A stretch of DNA of 64,000 bases from Thalassobaculum_A sp040219215 (GCF_040219215.1 NZ_JAVJSX010000022.1:259930-323929); one strand, 5' to 3'. Positions 17,481 through 25,882 are shown, numbered from the stretch's first letter. Numbers and translations: made by a program. Notes: a model not told the origin generated them from the sequence alone.

Positions 17481-19304
17481 ATGTGCGGAATCGTCGGAAT
17501 CGTCAGCCAGGAAGACGCAGCCGACCGGCTGGTCGCCGCCCTTCGGGGTCTCGAGTACCGGGGCTACGACTCGTCGGGCATCGCCACCATTGTCGACGGT
17601 CAAATCGACCGCCGACGCGCCGAAGGCAAGCTGCGCAACCTGGAGGCCCGCCTGCGCGAGAGCTGGCTGGCCGGTAGCATCGGCATCGGTCACACCCGCT
17701 GGGCGACGCACGGGATCCCGAACGAGATCAACGCCCACCCACACTCCGACGGGCGGGTTGCGGTTGTCCACAATGGGATCATCGAGAACTTCCGCGAACT
17801 GCGTACGGAGTTGGAAGGCCGCGGCCGGACCTTCGGCAGCGCCACCGATACCGAAGTGGTCGTCCACCTGCTGAGCGATCTCCTCGATCAGGGCCTGTCG
17901 ATCGATGAAGCCATCAGGACAGGCCTCAGCCGACTTTCCGGCGCCTATGCGCTGGCCATCCTGTTCAAGGATGCGCCCGATCGGATCTGGGTGGCCAAGC
18001 AGGGCAGCCCGCTGGCGATCGGCTATGGCGAAGGCGAGATGTTCATCGGGTCCGACGCAATCGCCCTGGCGCCGATGACCGACCGCATCGCGTTTCTGGA
18101 GAACGGCGACCTGGCCGAGATTCGGATCGACGGCGCCACCATAACCGACATGGCCGGAACTCCGATCACGCGTGCCATCACGCCGACCCACGTCACCGGC
18201 GCCGCCATCGGCAAGGCTGGTCACCGGCACTTCATGCACAAGGAGATCTACGAACAACCGTCGGTCGCCGGCGACCGGCTGCGTTCGCTGATCACCGCAG
18301 AGGGCGACCGGGTCGAGATGCCGTTCATCGACATCGACTTCGCGACGGTGTCCAAGGTCTCGATCGTGGCGTGCGGCACCTCGTTCTATGCCGGCAGCGT
18401 CGCACGCTACTGGCTGGAGGACCTCGGTAAGGTCACCGCCGACGTGGAAGTCGCTTCGGAGTTCCGGTACCGCAGCCCGTACCTGCCGCCGGATGGGATC
18501 ACGATCGTGATCTCCCAGTCCGGCGAGACCGCCGACACGCTGGCGGCCCTGGAACACGCCAAGGCCGCCGGACAGAAAACCATTGCCATCGTGAACGTCC
18601 CCAGCAGCACGATGGCGCGCGCCGCCCACGTCTCGCTGCGGACCTACGCCGGTCCGGAAATCGGCGTTGCATCCACCAAGGCGTTCACCAGCCAGTTGAT
18701 CGCGCTCGCGTGCCTCGTCATCGTCATCGCCCGCGGTCGCGGCGCGCTCACCCCTGAGCGTGAAAGGGTCCTGACACAGATCCTTCTGCGCACGCCGCAC
18801 CACATGGCGGACATCCTTCAGGCGGAGCCCGACTTCGAGCGAGCGGCGAGGGTCCTGTCGTCGGCTGACAACGCGCTGTATCTGGCCCGGGGGACTCTGT
18901 TCCCCGTCGCCCTCGAAGGCGCCCTCAAGCTGAAGGAAGTGTCCTATGTTCACGCGGAAGGCTATGCCGCCGGCGAAATGAAGCACGGACCGATCGCGTT
19001 GATCGACGAGAACATGCCGGTGCTGGTGATCGCCCCGGTCGATCCTTGGTTCGACAAGACCGCCGCCAACATCCAGGAGGTTGCCGCCCGCAAGGGTCGG
19101 GTGATCGCCCTGTCCGATGCCGCTGGGTTGGAGCGCCTGGGCGACTCGGTCGAGGTTGGACTGACGCTGCCGGTTGTCGATCCGTTCATTGCGCCGATCG
19201 TCTTTGCCTTACCGCTGCAACTGCTGGCCTATCATGCCGCCGTGCAGCGCGGCACCGACGTCGATCAGCCCCGCAATCTGGCGAAATCGGTGACCGTCGA
19301 ATGA
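17481..19304 (+). CDS. glmS: Glutamine:fructose-6-phosphate aminotransferase (GlmS)
   Basis: 607 residues, full length for the family. The mature N-terminus is the catalytic Cys2 (MCGIVGIV) of the class II glutaminase domain, with HTRWATHG and the HNGIIENF motif. Two SIS isomerase domains follow (CGTSFYAG, ISQSGETADT, and near the end YAAGEMKHGPIALID) and the C-terminus PRNLAKSVTVE is canonical. It makes glucosamine-6-phosphate, the first committed step to UDP-GlcNAc. Its place 12 bases after pelG suggests precursor supply for Pel. Whether it is the only glmS of the genome cannot be seen. No glmS ribozyme is expected or visible. It is coupled to the next gene by ATGA at 19301. Confidence 0.97.
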   Translation: MCGIVGIVSQEDAADRLVAALRGLEYRGYDSSGIATIVDGQIDRRRAEGKLRNLEARLRESWLAGSIGIGHTRWATHGIPNEINAHPHSDGRVAVVHNGIIENFRELRTELEGRGRTFGSATDTEVVVHLLSDLLDQGLSIDEAIRTGLSRLSGAYALAILFKDAPDRIWVAKQGSPLAIGYGEGEMFIGSDAIALAPMTDRIAFLENGDLAEIRIDGATITDMAGTPITRAITPTHVTGAAIGKAGHRHFMHKEIYEQPSVAGDRLRSLITAEGDRVEMPFIDIDFATVSKVSIVACGTSFYAGSVARYWLEDLGKVTADVEVASEFRYRSPYLPPDGITIVISQSGETADTLAALEHAKAAGQKTIAIVNVPSSTMARAAHVSLRTYAGPEIGVASTKAFTSQLIALACLVIVIARGRGALTPERERVLTQILLRTPHHMADILQAEPDFERAARVLSSADNALYLARGTLFPVALEGALKLKEVSYVHAEGYAAGEMKHGPIALIDENMPVLVIAPVDPWFDKTAANIQEVAARKGRVIALSDAAGLERLGDSVEVGLTLPVVDPFIAPIVFALPLQLLAYHAAVQRGTDVDQPRNLAKSVTVE

Positions 19305-20851
19305 ACGATGCAGTCGAACTGCTGACCCTGCAGGCAACGGACCCCACACTCCTGACGGTCCGGGAATTTCGGCATGGCCTCCGGGATGCGCTGCGTGCGG
19401 CCGGATTGCCCGAACGGGCCTCCAACGACCTGATGCTGGCGTTCCAGGAGCATGCGACCAACACCCTGGCGCACGGCAGCCCTCCCCCCAAAAACCTGAC
19501 GCTTCGTCTGACCAGGGAGGGAGCACATTGGACGCTGACAATCGAGGACGATGGCGGCCCGTTCGATAATTTCGACGGGTATACCGCATTGGCGACCTGG
19601 GCCGACAAGCGTACCGACCTTCGACCGAACGGTCTCGGACTGCGGCTGATCGGAACCCGGTTCCCTGATCACCGGTATTGGCCCGGCATGCCGGCGGCCG
19701 GGGAGGCCAACGTCCTCAGCCTGACCCTCCCACCCAGAGCGTCGGAGATCCTGAAGCCGTTCGTGGTGATCGTCGAGGATGACCCGACGCAGCGCATGGT
19801 GCTCAAATACCTGCTGAGCGACGCCTTCCGGGTCGCAGACTTCGAACGGGCCGGCCAGGCGCTGAGGGTGGTGCGCAGCCATCCGGCCGACCTGATCCTG
19901 AGCGACATTGAAATGCCGGACATGGACGGGTTCGCATTCCGGCGGGAACTGGCCAAGGATCACCGCACCGACACCATCCCGTTCGTCTTCCTGACCGGGC
20001 ACAGCGACGACGAGACCGCCGATCTGGCCAGCGACCTCAGCATTGATGACTTCCTGGAAAAGCCGGTTACCCAGCCGATCCTGTTGCGGACGGCCCGCCG
20101 GCTGATCCGGCGCGCCCGCAATCTGCGCGAGCGTCTGGTGCTGGATCGCGAGAAGGAGGCGACCGAGTCGCTCTCGGTCAACGTGCCCAAGCAGATCGGT
20201 GGCGTTCAATTGGCCGCTGCGTCGCAGTCCGCCACCGCCGGCGGCGGCGATCTGGTGCAGACGGTATCCGTCAAGGGCCGGGATGTCGTGCTGATTGCCG
20301 ATGTGATGGGGCACGGCCTCGCCGCGCGTTTCTTCGCCCACGGGGTGGCCGCCTACTTCCGGTCGGTCGCGCTCGGCGCGAACGCGCCGTCAAGCGTCGA
20401 CGGCCTGATGACCGCGCTGTCCGATGCGCTCTACAACGATCCTACCTACGAACGAACCGTGGTTTCCGCCCAGATGCTCGCCGTCGACAGCGATGGCGTC
20501 GTCGAGGTGGCGTCCGCAGGCCACCCGTTCCCTGTGCACCTGTCTGCCGAGGGGCCGGCCCTGGTCGAGATCGGCGGCCCACTCCTCGGGCTGGCGGACG
20601 ACCTGCCCTTCCCGTCGCGCCAGGTCACCTTGGCGCCCGGCGACCGGTTGCTCGCCTATACCGACGGCCTGACCGAGATCGGCACCGAACGACAGGACCA
20701 GACGGCCGCCATGCAGCGCCTGTTCGCCTACACGCGCGACCTTGCCGATCGAACGCCGGCGGATGGATTGAAGCAGATGATGGACCGCCACCGAGAGGAT
20801 GCCGCGGGAACGTCACAGGATGACGTCACGGCCCTGGTGCTTGGCCGGTAA
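19301..20851 (+). CDS. Partner-switch regulator: HATPase kinase - receiver - PP2C phosphatase (SypE-like)
   Basis: 516 residues from the ATG in the glmS stop overlap. Three domains: an RsbW-type serine kinase (about 15-145; N-box FQEHATNTLAHG with E50 and N54, G1 EDDGGPF, G2 NGLGLRLI); a receiver (about 152-272; acidic pair ED160-D161, phospho-acceptor D202 in LILSDIEMPD, lysine in FLEKPV); and a SpoIIE/PP2C phosphatase (about 300-516; metal aspartates in ADVMGHG D334, YTDGLTE D455 and QDDVTA near 507). The order kinase-REC-phosphatase is that of Vibrio fischeri SypE, which phosphorylates and dephosphorylates the STAS protein SypA to control biofilm polysaccharide. A STAS gene lies 17 bases downstream on the opposite strand. 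Pel as the target is inferred from position. Confidence 0.88.
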   Translation: MNDAVELLTLQATDPTLLTVREFRHGLRDALRAAGLPERASNDLMLAFQEHATNTLAHGSPPPKNLTLRLTREGAHWTLTIEDDGGPFDNFDGYTALATWADKRTDLRPNGLGLRLIGTRFPDHRYWPGMPAAGEANVLSLTLPPRASEILKPFVVIVEDDPTQRMVLKYLLSDAFRVADFERAGQALRVVRSHPADLILSDIEMPDMDGFAFRRELAKDHRTDTIPFVFLTGHSDDETADLASDLSIDDFLEKPVTQPILLRTARRLIRRARNLRERLVLDREKEATESLSVNVPKQIGGVQLAAASQSATAGGGDLVQTVSVKGRDVVLIADVMGHGLAARFFAHGVAAYFRSVALGANAPSSVDGLMTALSDALYNDPTYERTVVSAQMLAVDSDGVVEVASAGHPFPVHLSAEGPALVEIGGPLLGLADDLPFPSRQVTLAPGDRLLAYTDGLTEIGTERQDQTAAMQRLFAYTRDLADRTPADGLKQMMDRHREDAAGTSQDDVTALVLGR

Positions 20852-20868
20852 CGTCGGCGTCGGGTGCG

Positions 20869-21195
20869 TTAGGCCAGCGCGTCTTCGAGTGACGCATGGA
20901 ACGGGATCAACCGGTCGATCTGCGTGGTTCGCAGGATCTCCCGCGGTTGACCGGCCGAGCCGACAACGATCGCCATCGGGACCTTGGTCGATTGGCGAAC
21001 CTTGTACGCTCGGACGATCAGTCCCACGCCAGCGGAGTCCATGAACTCTACCCGACTGAGATCGATGATCAGGTTGCGCCGATCGTTTGCCGCGTCATCG
21101 GCCGAGGCGCGCATGTCCTGCACCATGGCGGCATCAAGGTCGCCGTCGACAGTGACACGAATATGAGTTTCGGTTTGATCGATTTTGTAATGCAT
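20869..21195 (-). CDS. STAS-domain anti-sigma-factor antagonist (SypA/SpoIIAA-like)
   Basis: 108 residues from the ATG at 21195, chosen because GGGGA lies about eight bases upstream; an ATG at 21201 is too close to it, and the open frame to 21354 has no family sequence. A single STAS domain: VTVDGDLDAA at the start, LIIDLSRVEFMDSAGVGLIV with the phosphorylatable serine S54 in DSAG. The serine is intact, so it can be switched by a serine kinase and PP2C phosphatase, both of which are domains of the convergent neighbour at 19301. In V. fischeri the unphosphorylated partner promotes biofilm. Target here unknown. Confidence 0.88.
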   Translation of the reverse strand: MHYKIDQTETHIRVTVDGDLDAAMVQDMRASADDAANDRRNLIIDLSRVEFMDSAGVGLIVRAYKVRQSTKVPMAIVVGSAGQPREILRTTQIDRLIPFHASLEDALA

Positions 21196-21256
21196 TTGCA
21201 TCTTCCCCAATCCAAAACAATCTTTACGACAGTTCAGGACAGATAACGAGCCGGAT

Positions 21257-22177
21257 TCAGTCCGGTTTCTGAGTGAGCAGTTGGGCCAAGCCGTCGGCCA
21301 AGCTGACCGAGGCCCGGCAGCCCAGACGAGTCGAGGCAAACGTCGGATCACCAACGGAGATCCTGATGTCTCCAGCCCGCGCCGGACCGTGCGTGATCGT
21401 CCCCTTGTAGTCCGTCAGGCCCCGAAGCGTTTCAGCCAGCACGACAATGGAGGTTTCGCGCCCGGTGCAGACATTGGCGACCGGCGCGGCGGTATCCGCC
21501 GACGCCATGCCGGCCAGCAGGTGCTCGACCACGTCGCCGACATAGACGAAGTCGCGGGTCTGCCCGCCATCGCCGTTGATCGTGATGTCCCGCCCACTGA
21601 CCATCCGGTCGGCGAAGATCGAAATCACCCCGGAGTACGGCGATGACGGGTCCTGCCGAGGCCCGAACACGTTGAAGAACCGAAACCCGAAACTCGGCAC
21701 CCCGTGGATCCGCCCGGCAACCCCGGCGTGCAGTTCCGATCCGTACTTGTCCACGCCATAGGCGGTCAGCGGAAGCGGCCGCTCGGTTTCCCGCAGCGGC
21801 GTGCTGGTGTTGTCGCCGTAAATCGCCGCCGACGACGCGTAGACCACCGGTATCCGACCGGCATCGCGCGCCGCTTCCAGGACAGCGATGGTTCCCGTGA
21901 CATTGACGCTGTGACTGTCGCGCCACGCATCGGTGCAGCGCTGCACCGACGCAATGGCCGCCAGATGAAACACTCCGTCTGCACCGGCAATTGCGCGTCC
22001 TACAGCCGCCGGGTCCGTCACGTCACCAACAACAACCTCGGCGGTTGCCGGCACATTGGAACGCTTGCCGGTCGACAGATCGTCGAGCACGACGACGTCA
22101 TCACCGCGATCCAGAATGGCCTCAACCAGATGCGATCCAATGAACCCGCATCCACCCGTTACCGCATATCGCCCCAT
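21257..22177 (-). CDS. NAD-dependent UDP-sugar C4-epimerase (GalE/Gne/PelX-like)
   Basis: 306 residues. Extended SDR with GCGFIGSHLV (residues 9-18), the NAD-ribose aspartates at VVLDDLSTG, a serine pair S115/S116 in VYASSAAIYG, and the catalytic Y140xxxK144. RFFNVFGPRQDPSSPYSGVISIF is the substrate loop of UDP-GlcNAc/UDP-Glc C4-epimerases. In Pseudomonas protegens the UDP-GlcNAc C4-epimerase PelX sits beside pel and supplies UDP-GalNAc. This gene, with glmS, fits the same job, but its preference for N-acetylated sugars cannot be proven from sequence. It lies 30 bases downstream of the PilZ gene stop on the same strand region and 61 bases before the STAS gene, so all three may be co-transcribed leftward from about 22730. 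Confidence 0.85.
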   Translation of the reverse strand: MGRYAVTGGCGFIGSHLVEAILDRGDDVVVLDDLSTGKRSNVPATAEVVVGDVTDPAAVGRAIAGADGVFHLAAIASVQRCTDAWRDSHSVNVTGTIAVLEAARDAGRIPVVYASSAAIYGDNTSTPLRETERPLPLTAYGVDKYGSELHAGVAGRIHGVPSFGFRFFNVFGPRQDPSSPYSGVISIFADRMVSGRDITINGDGGQTRDFVYVGDVVEHLLAGMASADTAAPVANVCTGRETSIVVLAETLRGLTDYKGTITHGPARAGDIRISVGDPTFASTRLGCRASVSLADGLAQLLTQKPD

Positions 22178-22207
22178 CGCGAGAATCCCAACCCTGGCTC
22201 TTTGATA

Positions 22208-22729
22208 CTATCGTCTGCGTCGAGGCGAGCCGGTCAGGCTGCCCAGCCATCCGAGCACGCCTTTCTTGGGAGGCACCCGCCGCTGGGGACGACTGATCGC
22301 ACGCGACTGCAGCCCCTCGAGGAATGTGAACGTCTCGGGGCTCGGGGTCTCGAAGTCGAAGGCGACTTCATGGGTGAACCGGTCGATGCGCACCACGATC
22401 CCGTAGGCGAACACCCGGTATTTGCGGTTGCGCTCGTCAAACAGGGTGACGAAGACCCGCTGGCCGATCATGACCGGCAACCGGCAGTTCCCGATCAGGA
22501 TACCCCCGACAGCATAGTTCAGTACGGGATGATCCTGTTTGCCGATCGACGCGATCAGGCCGTTACGCAGTGACCGTCGGTCGCGTCGCTGCTTGTGCGG
22601 TTCCCTGTCCTCAAATGTCGTCACGTCAGCAAGCCCACCGTCGATCCCCACCGCTTTGCCGGTCTTCGTTCCACCGACTATACTGAACAATGTATTAAGA
22701 CATGGTTTCACCACCGCGTGCGAGATCAT
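22208..22729 (-). CDS. PilZ-domain protein, candidate c-di-GMP receptor
   Basis: About 173 residues if it starts at the ATG at 22729. That ATG shares the CATG with the divergent gene's ATG at 22728, so the true start may be further in (for example a TTG at 22690). The PilZ domain follows a short leader: the arginine box QRRDRRSLRNG, then LNYAVGGILI in place of the usual DxSxxG, then GQRVFVTLFDERNRKYRVFAYGIVVRID and EVAFDF. The arginine motif is intact; the second motif keeps only the glycine, so c-di-GMP binding is plausible but not assured. The C-terminal 40 residues are basic (RRVPPKKG, SPRRRR). It lies inside the pel/c-di-GMP locus and probably leads the leftward transcript with the epimerase and STAS genes. 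Confidence 0.75.
   Translation of the reverse strand: MISHAVVKPCLNTLFSIVGGTKTGKAVGIDGGLADVTTFEDREPHKQRRDRRSLRNGLIASIGKQDHPVLNYAVGGILIGNCRLPVMIGQRVFVTLFDERNRKYRVFAYGIVVRIDRFTHEVAFDFETPSPETFTFLEGLQSRAISRPQRRVPPKKGVLGWLGSLTGSPRRRR
22656..22684 (+). promoter_or_regulatory. Sigma-70-like promoter for the response regulator gene
   Basis: TTGCCG at 22656-22661 and TATACT at 22679-22684 are separated by exactly 17 bases, near the sigma-70 consensus. The predicted start of transcription, about 22691, gives a leader of roughly 37 bases before the ATG at 22728. The site lies within the possible N-terminal codons of the divergent PilZ gene. Confidence 0.5.
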
Positions 22730-23153
22730 GGAGCCACCTGCGGATTCCCGACGGCGCGGCACGGTTGTCGCGGCCGACGACGACGACGACATGAGGCGGT
22801 TCTACAAGGCGACCCTCCAGGCCGTCGGCTTCAACGTGTTCACCGCCAATGACGGCGACGCATGCCTGACGCTGCTCAACCGGATCCGTCCGGCCGTCAT
22901 CATCCTGGATGTGGACATGCCGAGGGTGACGGGATTCCAGACGCTGGAGAGCATTCGCCGCAACCACCCGCACCTGAACTGCCCGGTCATCTTCTCGACC
23001 ATCCATCAGACCATGGACTCCGTAACACGCGCCAAAGCCCTGGGCGCCGCGTCGTTCCTGGTCAAACCGGTCGACGCTGACACGCTGATCGACCGCGTCT
23101 CCGCCTGCCTGCGGCCGAAGGGTCCAAGCTACGTCCGGCTGGCCGACGACTGA
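22728..23153 (+). CDS. Single-domain response regulator (CheY-like)
   Basis: 141 residues. Receiver domain only: acidic cluster ADDDDDMRRFY at residues 16-26, phospho-acceptor D61 in VIILDVDMPRVTGF, a threonine/serine position in VIFSTIHQT and the conserved lysine in FLVKPVDADTL. No output domain, so it acts by protein contact or by phosphotransfer, for example with the Hpt domain of the convergent diguanylate cyclase 8 bases downstream. The ATG is preceded by a promoter-like pair at 22656-22684. A longer upstream frame to 22539 lies in the PilZ gene and is ignored. Confidence 0.9.
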   Translation: MEPPADSRRRGTVVAADDDDDMRRFYKATLQAVGFNVFTANDGDACLTLLNRIRPAVIILDVDMPRVTGFQTLESIRRNHPHLNCPVIFSTIHQTMDSVTRAKALGAASFLVKPVDADTLIDRVSACLRPKGPSYVRLADD

Positions 23154-23161
23154 TCGCGGTT

Positions 23162-24799
23162 CTACTCGAGTCCGATCCGGTTTCGACCGTCCTGCTTGGC
23201 CTGATAGAGCGCGGCATCGGCCCGGGCCAGCAGCGAGGTCTGATCGTCGTCATCGCGCAGTGTCGCAAGGCCGATGCTGCAGGTTGCGCTGAAGCGATGC
23301 TCATCGAACACATGCTCGATCGATGCAAACGCTTCGCGCAGTTTGTCGAGAAGATTGAACGCTGCTTCAGCATCCGCACTCGGCAGCACGAGCACGAACT
23401 CCTCCCCCCCGAACCGCCCCGCGGCGTCGGTGCCCCTCAGCCGCTGCAGAAACAGGCGCGACACAGTGCGCAGCACCCGGTCACCCGCGGCGTGCCCATA
23501 GGTGTCGTTCACCCGCTTGAAGTGATCCAGGTCCAGGGCCGCCACCGAGAGCGGCTCCCCGGCTTCCCGGCACCGGTCGATCTCCCTTTCCAGCCGTGCA
23601 ACCGTGCGACCGTGATTGAGCAGTCCAGTGAGTGAGTCGCGATCCATCAGCCGTCGCAGTTCGCGATACCGGATTGCCCGGCTTCGCACCGCTGTAACCA
23701 GTTGGGCGCTGGTCAGGGGCTTGGTCAGGAAATCGTCGGCGCCGAACCGACGGGCGGTCATCTGCCGGTTCAGGCTGGTCTCGGAAGACACGAACAGGAT
23801 CGGTACTCCGTCAAATCCACCATGCTGGCGAATGACCTGCGCCATCTCCATGCCGTCGGCCTCGGGCAGATACAGGTCGGTCACGATGATGTCCGGTGCG
23901 AAAGACTGGCAGACCTTCAGAATTTTCATCGGATCGGCCAGCCGCTCGACCCGCATGTTCTCCGCTTCCAGACTGGTCGAGAAGGACTCCGCCAGGAAGT
24001 CGTCATCTTCGACCAGGATCACCCGATAGGGCTCCGGATCGGCATGCTCAAGCAGGCGGTCCAGCAGATCGACGAGTTGGTCGCCGCTGAACGGGCGGGT
24101 GACAAATCCACTGGCTCCGATCCGGACGGCCGACAACCGGGCTTCGATCCGATCATCGGACGAGATCACGACCAGCGGAGTAGCGGGATCGTCCCATCGC
24201 TCGCCTGTAACGACCTCCTTCACACCATCCATCCCGGCAACGACCGCCGCCGGACGTTGCTCGCGGATCTCCTCCGGCACGTCGTCGGGCTCGAGCTGGT
24301 CAACGGTGAAGCCGTATCGCTGGAGCACGGTGGATAGGTATTGGGTTTCATCTTCGGTGAGACCCGTCAGCCAGATCAGACCGACGACCACCTCGGGCGC
24401 GGGGCGTGCCGAACGGGGTGCGGGGCGCAACGGCGCCGGAGCCGGTGCCGCCTCGGCAATGATATTGGTGAAGTCGAGCCGTGCGAGTTGCTCGACCAGA
24501 GCTCCCACATCGGTTGTCTGCGCGGCCGCATCGCCATCGAGCAAGGCATCCGCCAACTGCTCGATCGGTATAGCCGCCTCGCTCACCGCCGGCAGGCCAA
24601 AGGTCTTTCCCGAGCCGACCAGGCGGTGTGCAATCCGGCGCAGCTGCACAAGCGCGCCCTCGCGAGTGTCGGCGTCGGTTGCCCGCTGGATCGCCAGCCA
24701 AGCGGCCCGCAACTCGGCAATTCGATCGGGCAGCTGCAGAACGTAATCGACCCTGAGCGCATCCAAGCGCCGGGAGAGCTGCGCGTTCGGATCAGTCAC
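23162..24799 (-). CDS. Diguanylate cyclase: Hpt - REC - REC - GGDEF
   Basis: 545 residues from a GTG at 24799 with AGGAGA seven bases upstream. Domains: Hpt with phospho-histidine H58 in RIAHRLVGSGKTFGL; an alanine/proline linker (115-136); a degenerate receiver (about 140-250) lacking a clear phospho-aspartate; a second, intact receiver (about 258-372; EDDD at 264-267, D308 in IIVTDLYLP, K360 in LTKP); then GGDEF (about 385-545) with DSLTGLLNHGR and the active-site motif GGEEF at 464-468. RGTD at 455-458 is the product-inhibition I-site, five residues before GGEEF. It makes c-di-GMP from two GTP. The likely beneficiaries are PelD and the two PilZ proteins nearby. It has no membrane segment. 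Confidence 0.93.
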   Translation of the reverse strand: MTDPNAQLSRRLDALRVDYVLQLPDRIAELRAAWLAIQRATDADTREGALVQLRRIAHRLVGSGKTFGLPAVSEAAIPIEQLADALLDGDAAAQTTDVGALVEQLARLDFTNIIAEAAPAPAPLRPAPRSARPAPEVVVGLIWLTGLTEDETQYLSTVLQRYGFTVDQLEPDDVPEEIREQRPAAVVAGMDGVKEVVTGERWDDPATPLVVISSDDRIEARLSAVRIGASGFVTRPFSGDQLVDLLDRLLEHADPEPYRVILVEDDDFLAESFSTSLEAENMRVERLADPMKILKVCQSFAPDIIVTDLYLPEADGMEMAQVIRQHGGFDGVPILFVSSETSLNRQMTARRFGADDFLTKPLTSAQLVTAVRSRAIRYRELRRLMDRDSLTGLLNHGRTVARLEREIDRCREAGEPLSVAALDLDHFKRVNDTYGHAAGDRVLRTVSRLFLQRLRGTDAAGRFGGEEFVLVLPSADAEAAFNLLDKLREAFASIEHVFDEHRFSATCSIGLATLRDDDDQTSLLARADAALYQAKQDGRNRIGLE

Positions 24800-25134
24800 T
24801 CGCCATCTCCTGAAACGCGCTCCCCTGATGGTCAGTCAACAACAGCCCGAAGCCGTGGAGGGCTCGTTGGCCTGCCTCAATCGGACAATCGCCCTACCGG
24901 CCACGACGGACCCGATCGGTCGAAGGCACCAACAACATGCCCCTGGACGGACGCCTTGTCGATGCCGCCGCTCACCCTCCCGGAAGCCGGCAAAGTCCAG
25001 GCGACGCCCTGGTTCGACACCGCCCGACCGGCCTCAACTCTACCATCACGCTAGACATCGGCCGATTCTCCATTAAAACGATACCACTCGGAGTCAACCG
25101 GAACCCTGCCAAGATGGCCATCGGCGACCGCGCC
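24800..25134. promoter_or_regulatory. Divergent intergenic region
   Basis: 335 bases between the cyclase GTG and the downstream PilZ-like gene. It contains the cyclase ribosome site (AGGAGA on the minus strand) and presumably promoters in both directions. Short open frames cross it, including one from 24937 in frame with the next gene, but they lack recognisable sequence. No convincing hairpin or promoter pair was found. Confidence 0.4.
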
Positions 25135-25734
25135 ATGATAAAACGCATCCGCGCGCGAGTGGCGGGCGTGGGGACGTTGACCACTTTGGGCGTTCCGGTC
25201 GCCACGGTGCCTGCAGCGGAGGCGCCGACCGCCCTGCCCGCTTGGCGCGTCCGCAAATCGTTCCGCGATCCGGGTTCTGTTCAACACGAGGCGGCTCCGC
25301 GACCGGGGCGCCGGCAGCCGGAGAGCGTCGATCAGTCCGCCGGACTGAAGATCGGCCAACCGGTCGTTTCGGGCGTCGACGTCCAGAGCAATCCATCGGA
25401 CAGGAGCGCTGCCAGCCGCAAGGCCGCCCGGTACACGCCGATGGAGGCTGAGTTCCGACTGAACCAGCGGTCCTTTACCGTTCTCTCTGTTTCGATGTCC
25501 GGCATATCCGTGCGCTGGACCGACCCGCTCCTGCCGTCAGTCGGCACGACGGTTGACGGGGATACCATTCCGGACCCGGCCTTCTCGATCGGCGGCTTTC
25601 GCACACTGGTGAAGATCGTGCGCGTCGAGCGCGCGAATCAGCTCGTCGCCGGACAGTTCGTCAAGCTTTCCGGCAGTGCGATGGATCGGCTGCTGAACTG
25701 GTTGGTCAAGCTCGACCACGCCGCGACCGACTGA
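25135..25734 (+). CDS. PilZ-like domain protein
   Basis: About 199 residues from the ATG at 25135; an ATG at 25114 in the same frame is equally possible and no strong ribosome site decides. The first 85 residues are low-complexity and basic (RIRARVAGVG, RKSFRDPGS). The C-terminal 110 residues look like a PilZ barrel: RKAARYTPMEAEFRLNQ, then VLSVSMSGISVRW (an SxSxxG version of the DxSxxG motif), GFRTLVKIVRVE and GQFVKLSG. The upstream arginine box is only partly present, so c-di-GMP binding is tentative. Codon use and its place at the end of the c-di-GMP block argue that the gene is real. Confidence 0.6.
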   Translation: MIKRIRARVAGVGTLTTLGVPVATVPAAEAPTALPAWRVRKSFRDPGSVQHEAAPRPGRRQPESVDQSAGLKIGQPVVSGVDVQSNPSDRSAASRKAARYTPMEAEFRLNQRSFTVLSVSMSGISVRWTDPLLPSVGTTVDGDTIPDPAFSIGGFRTLVKIVRVERANQLVAGQFVKLSGSAMDRLLNWLVKLDHAATD

Positions 25735-25862
25735 CCCAGCGGCCTCGCCGATCGGGCCGAACTGAACCCCGACATCAGTCCCGATCCGCAGCCGCAAAAT
25801 CCGCGCCGGTCCCACCGTATAGCTGTGGTTGACCACATGTAGTCATTTCGTCACGACACCAC

Positions 25863-25882
25863 TATGGTTGGAAAATACCATA
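25863..25882. repeat. Inverted repeat, possible operator
   Basis: TATGGT at 25863-25868 and its complement ACCATA at 25877-25882 enclose eight AT-rich bases. It lies about 190 bases upstream of the nitrilase start. A regulator site is possible; nothing identifies the protein. Confidence 0.35.

Noticed and set aside
24937..25134. N-terminal extension of the PilZ-like protein to 24937
   Set aside because: The extra 66 residues are low-complexity and Pro/Arg-rich and have no ribosome site; starts at 25114 or 25135 are more likely.
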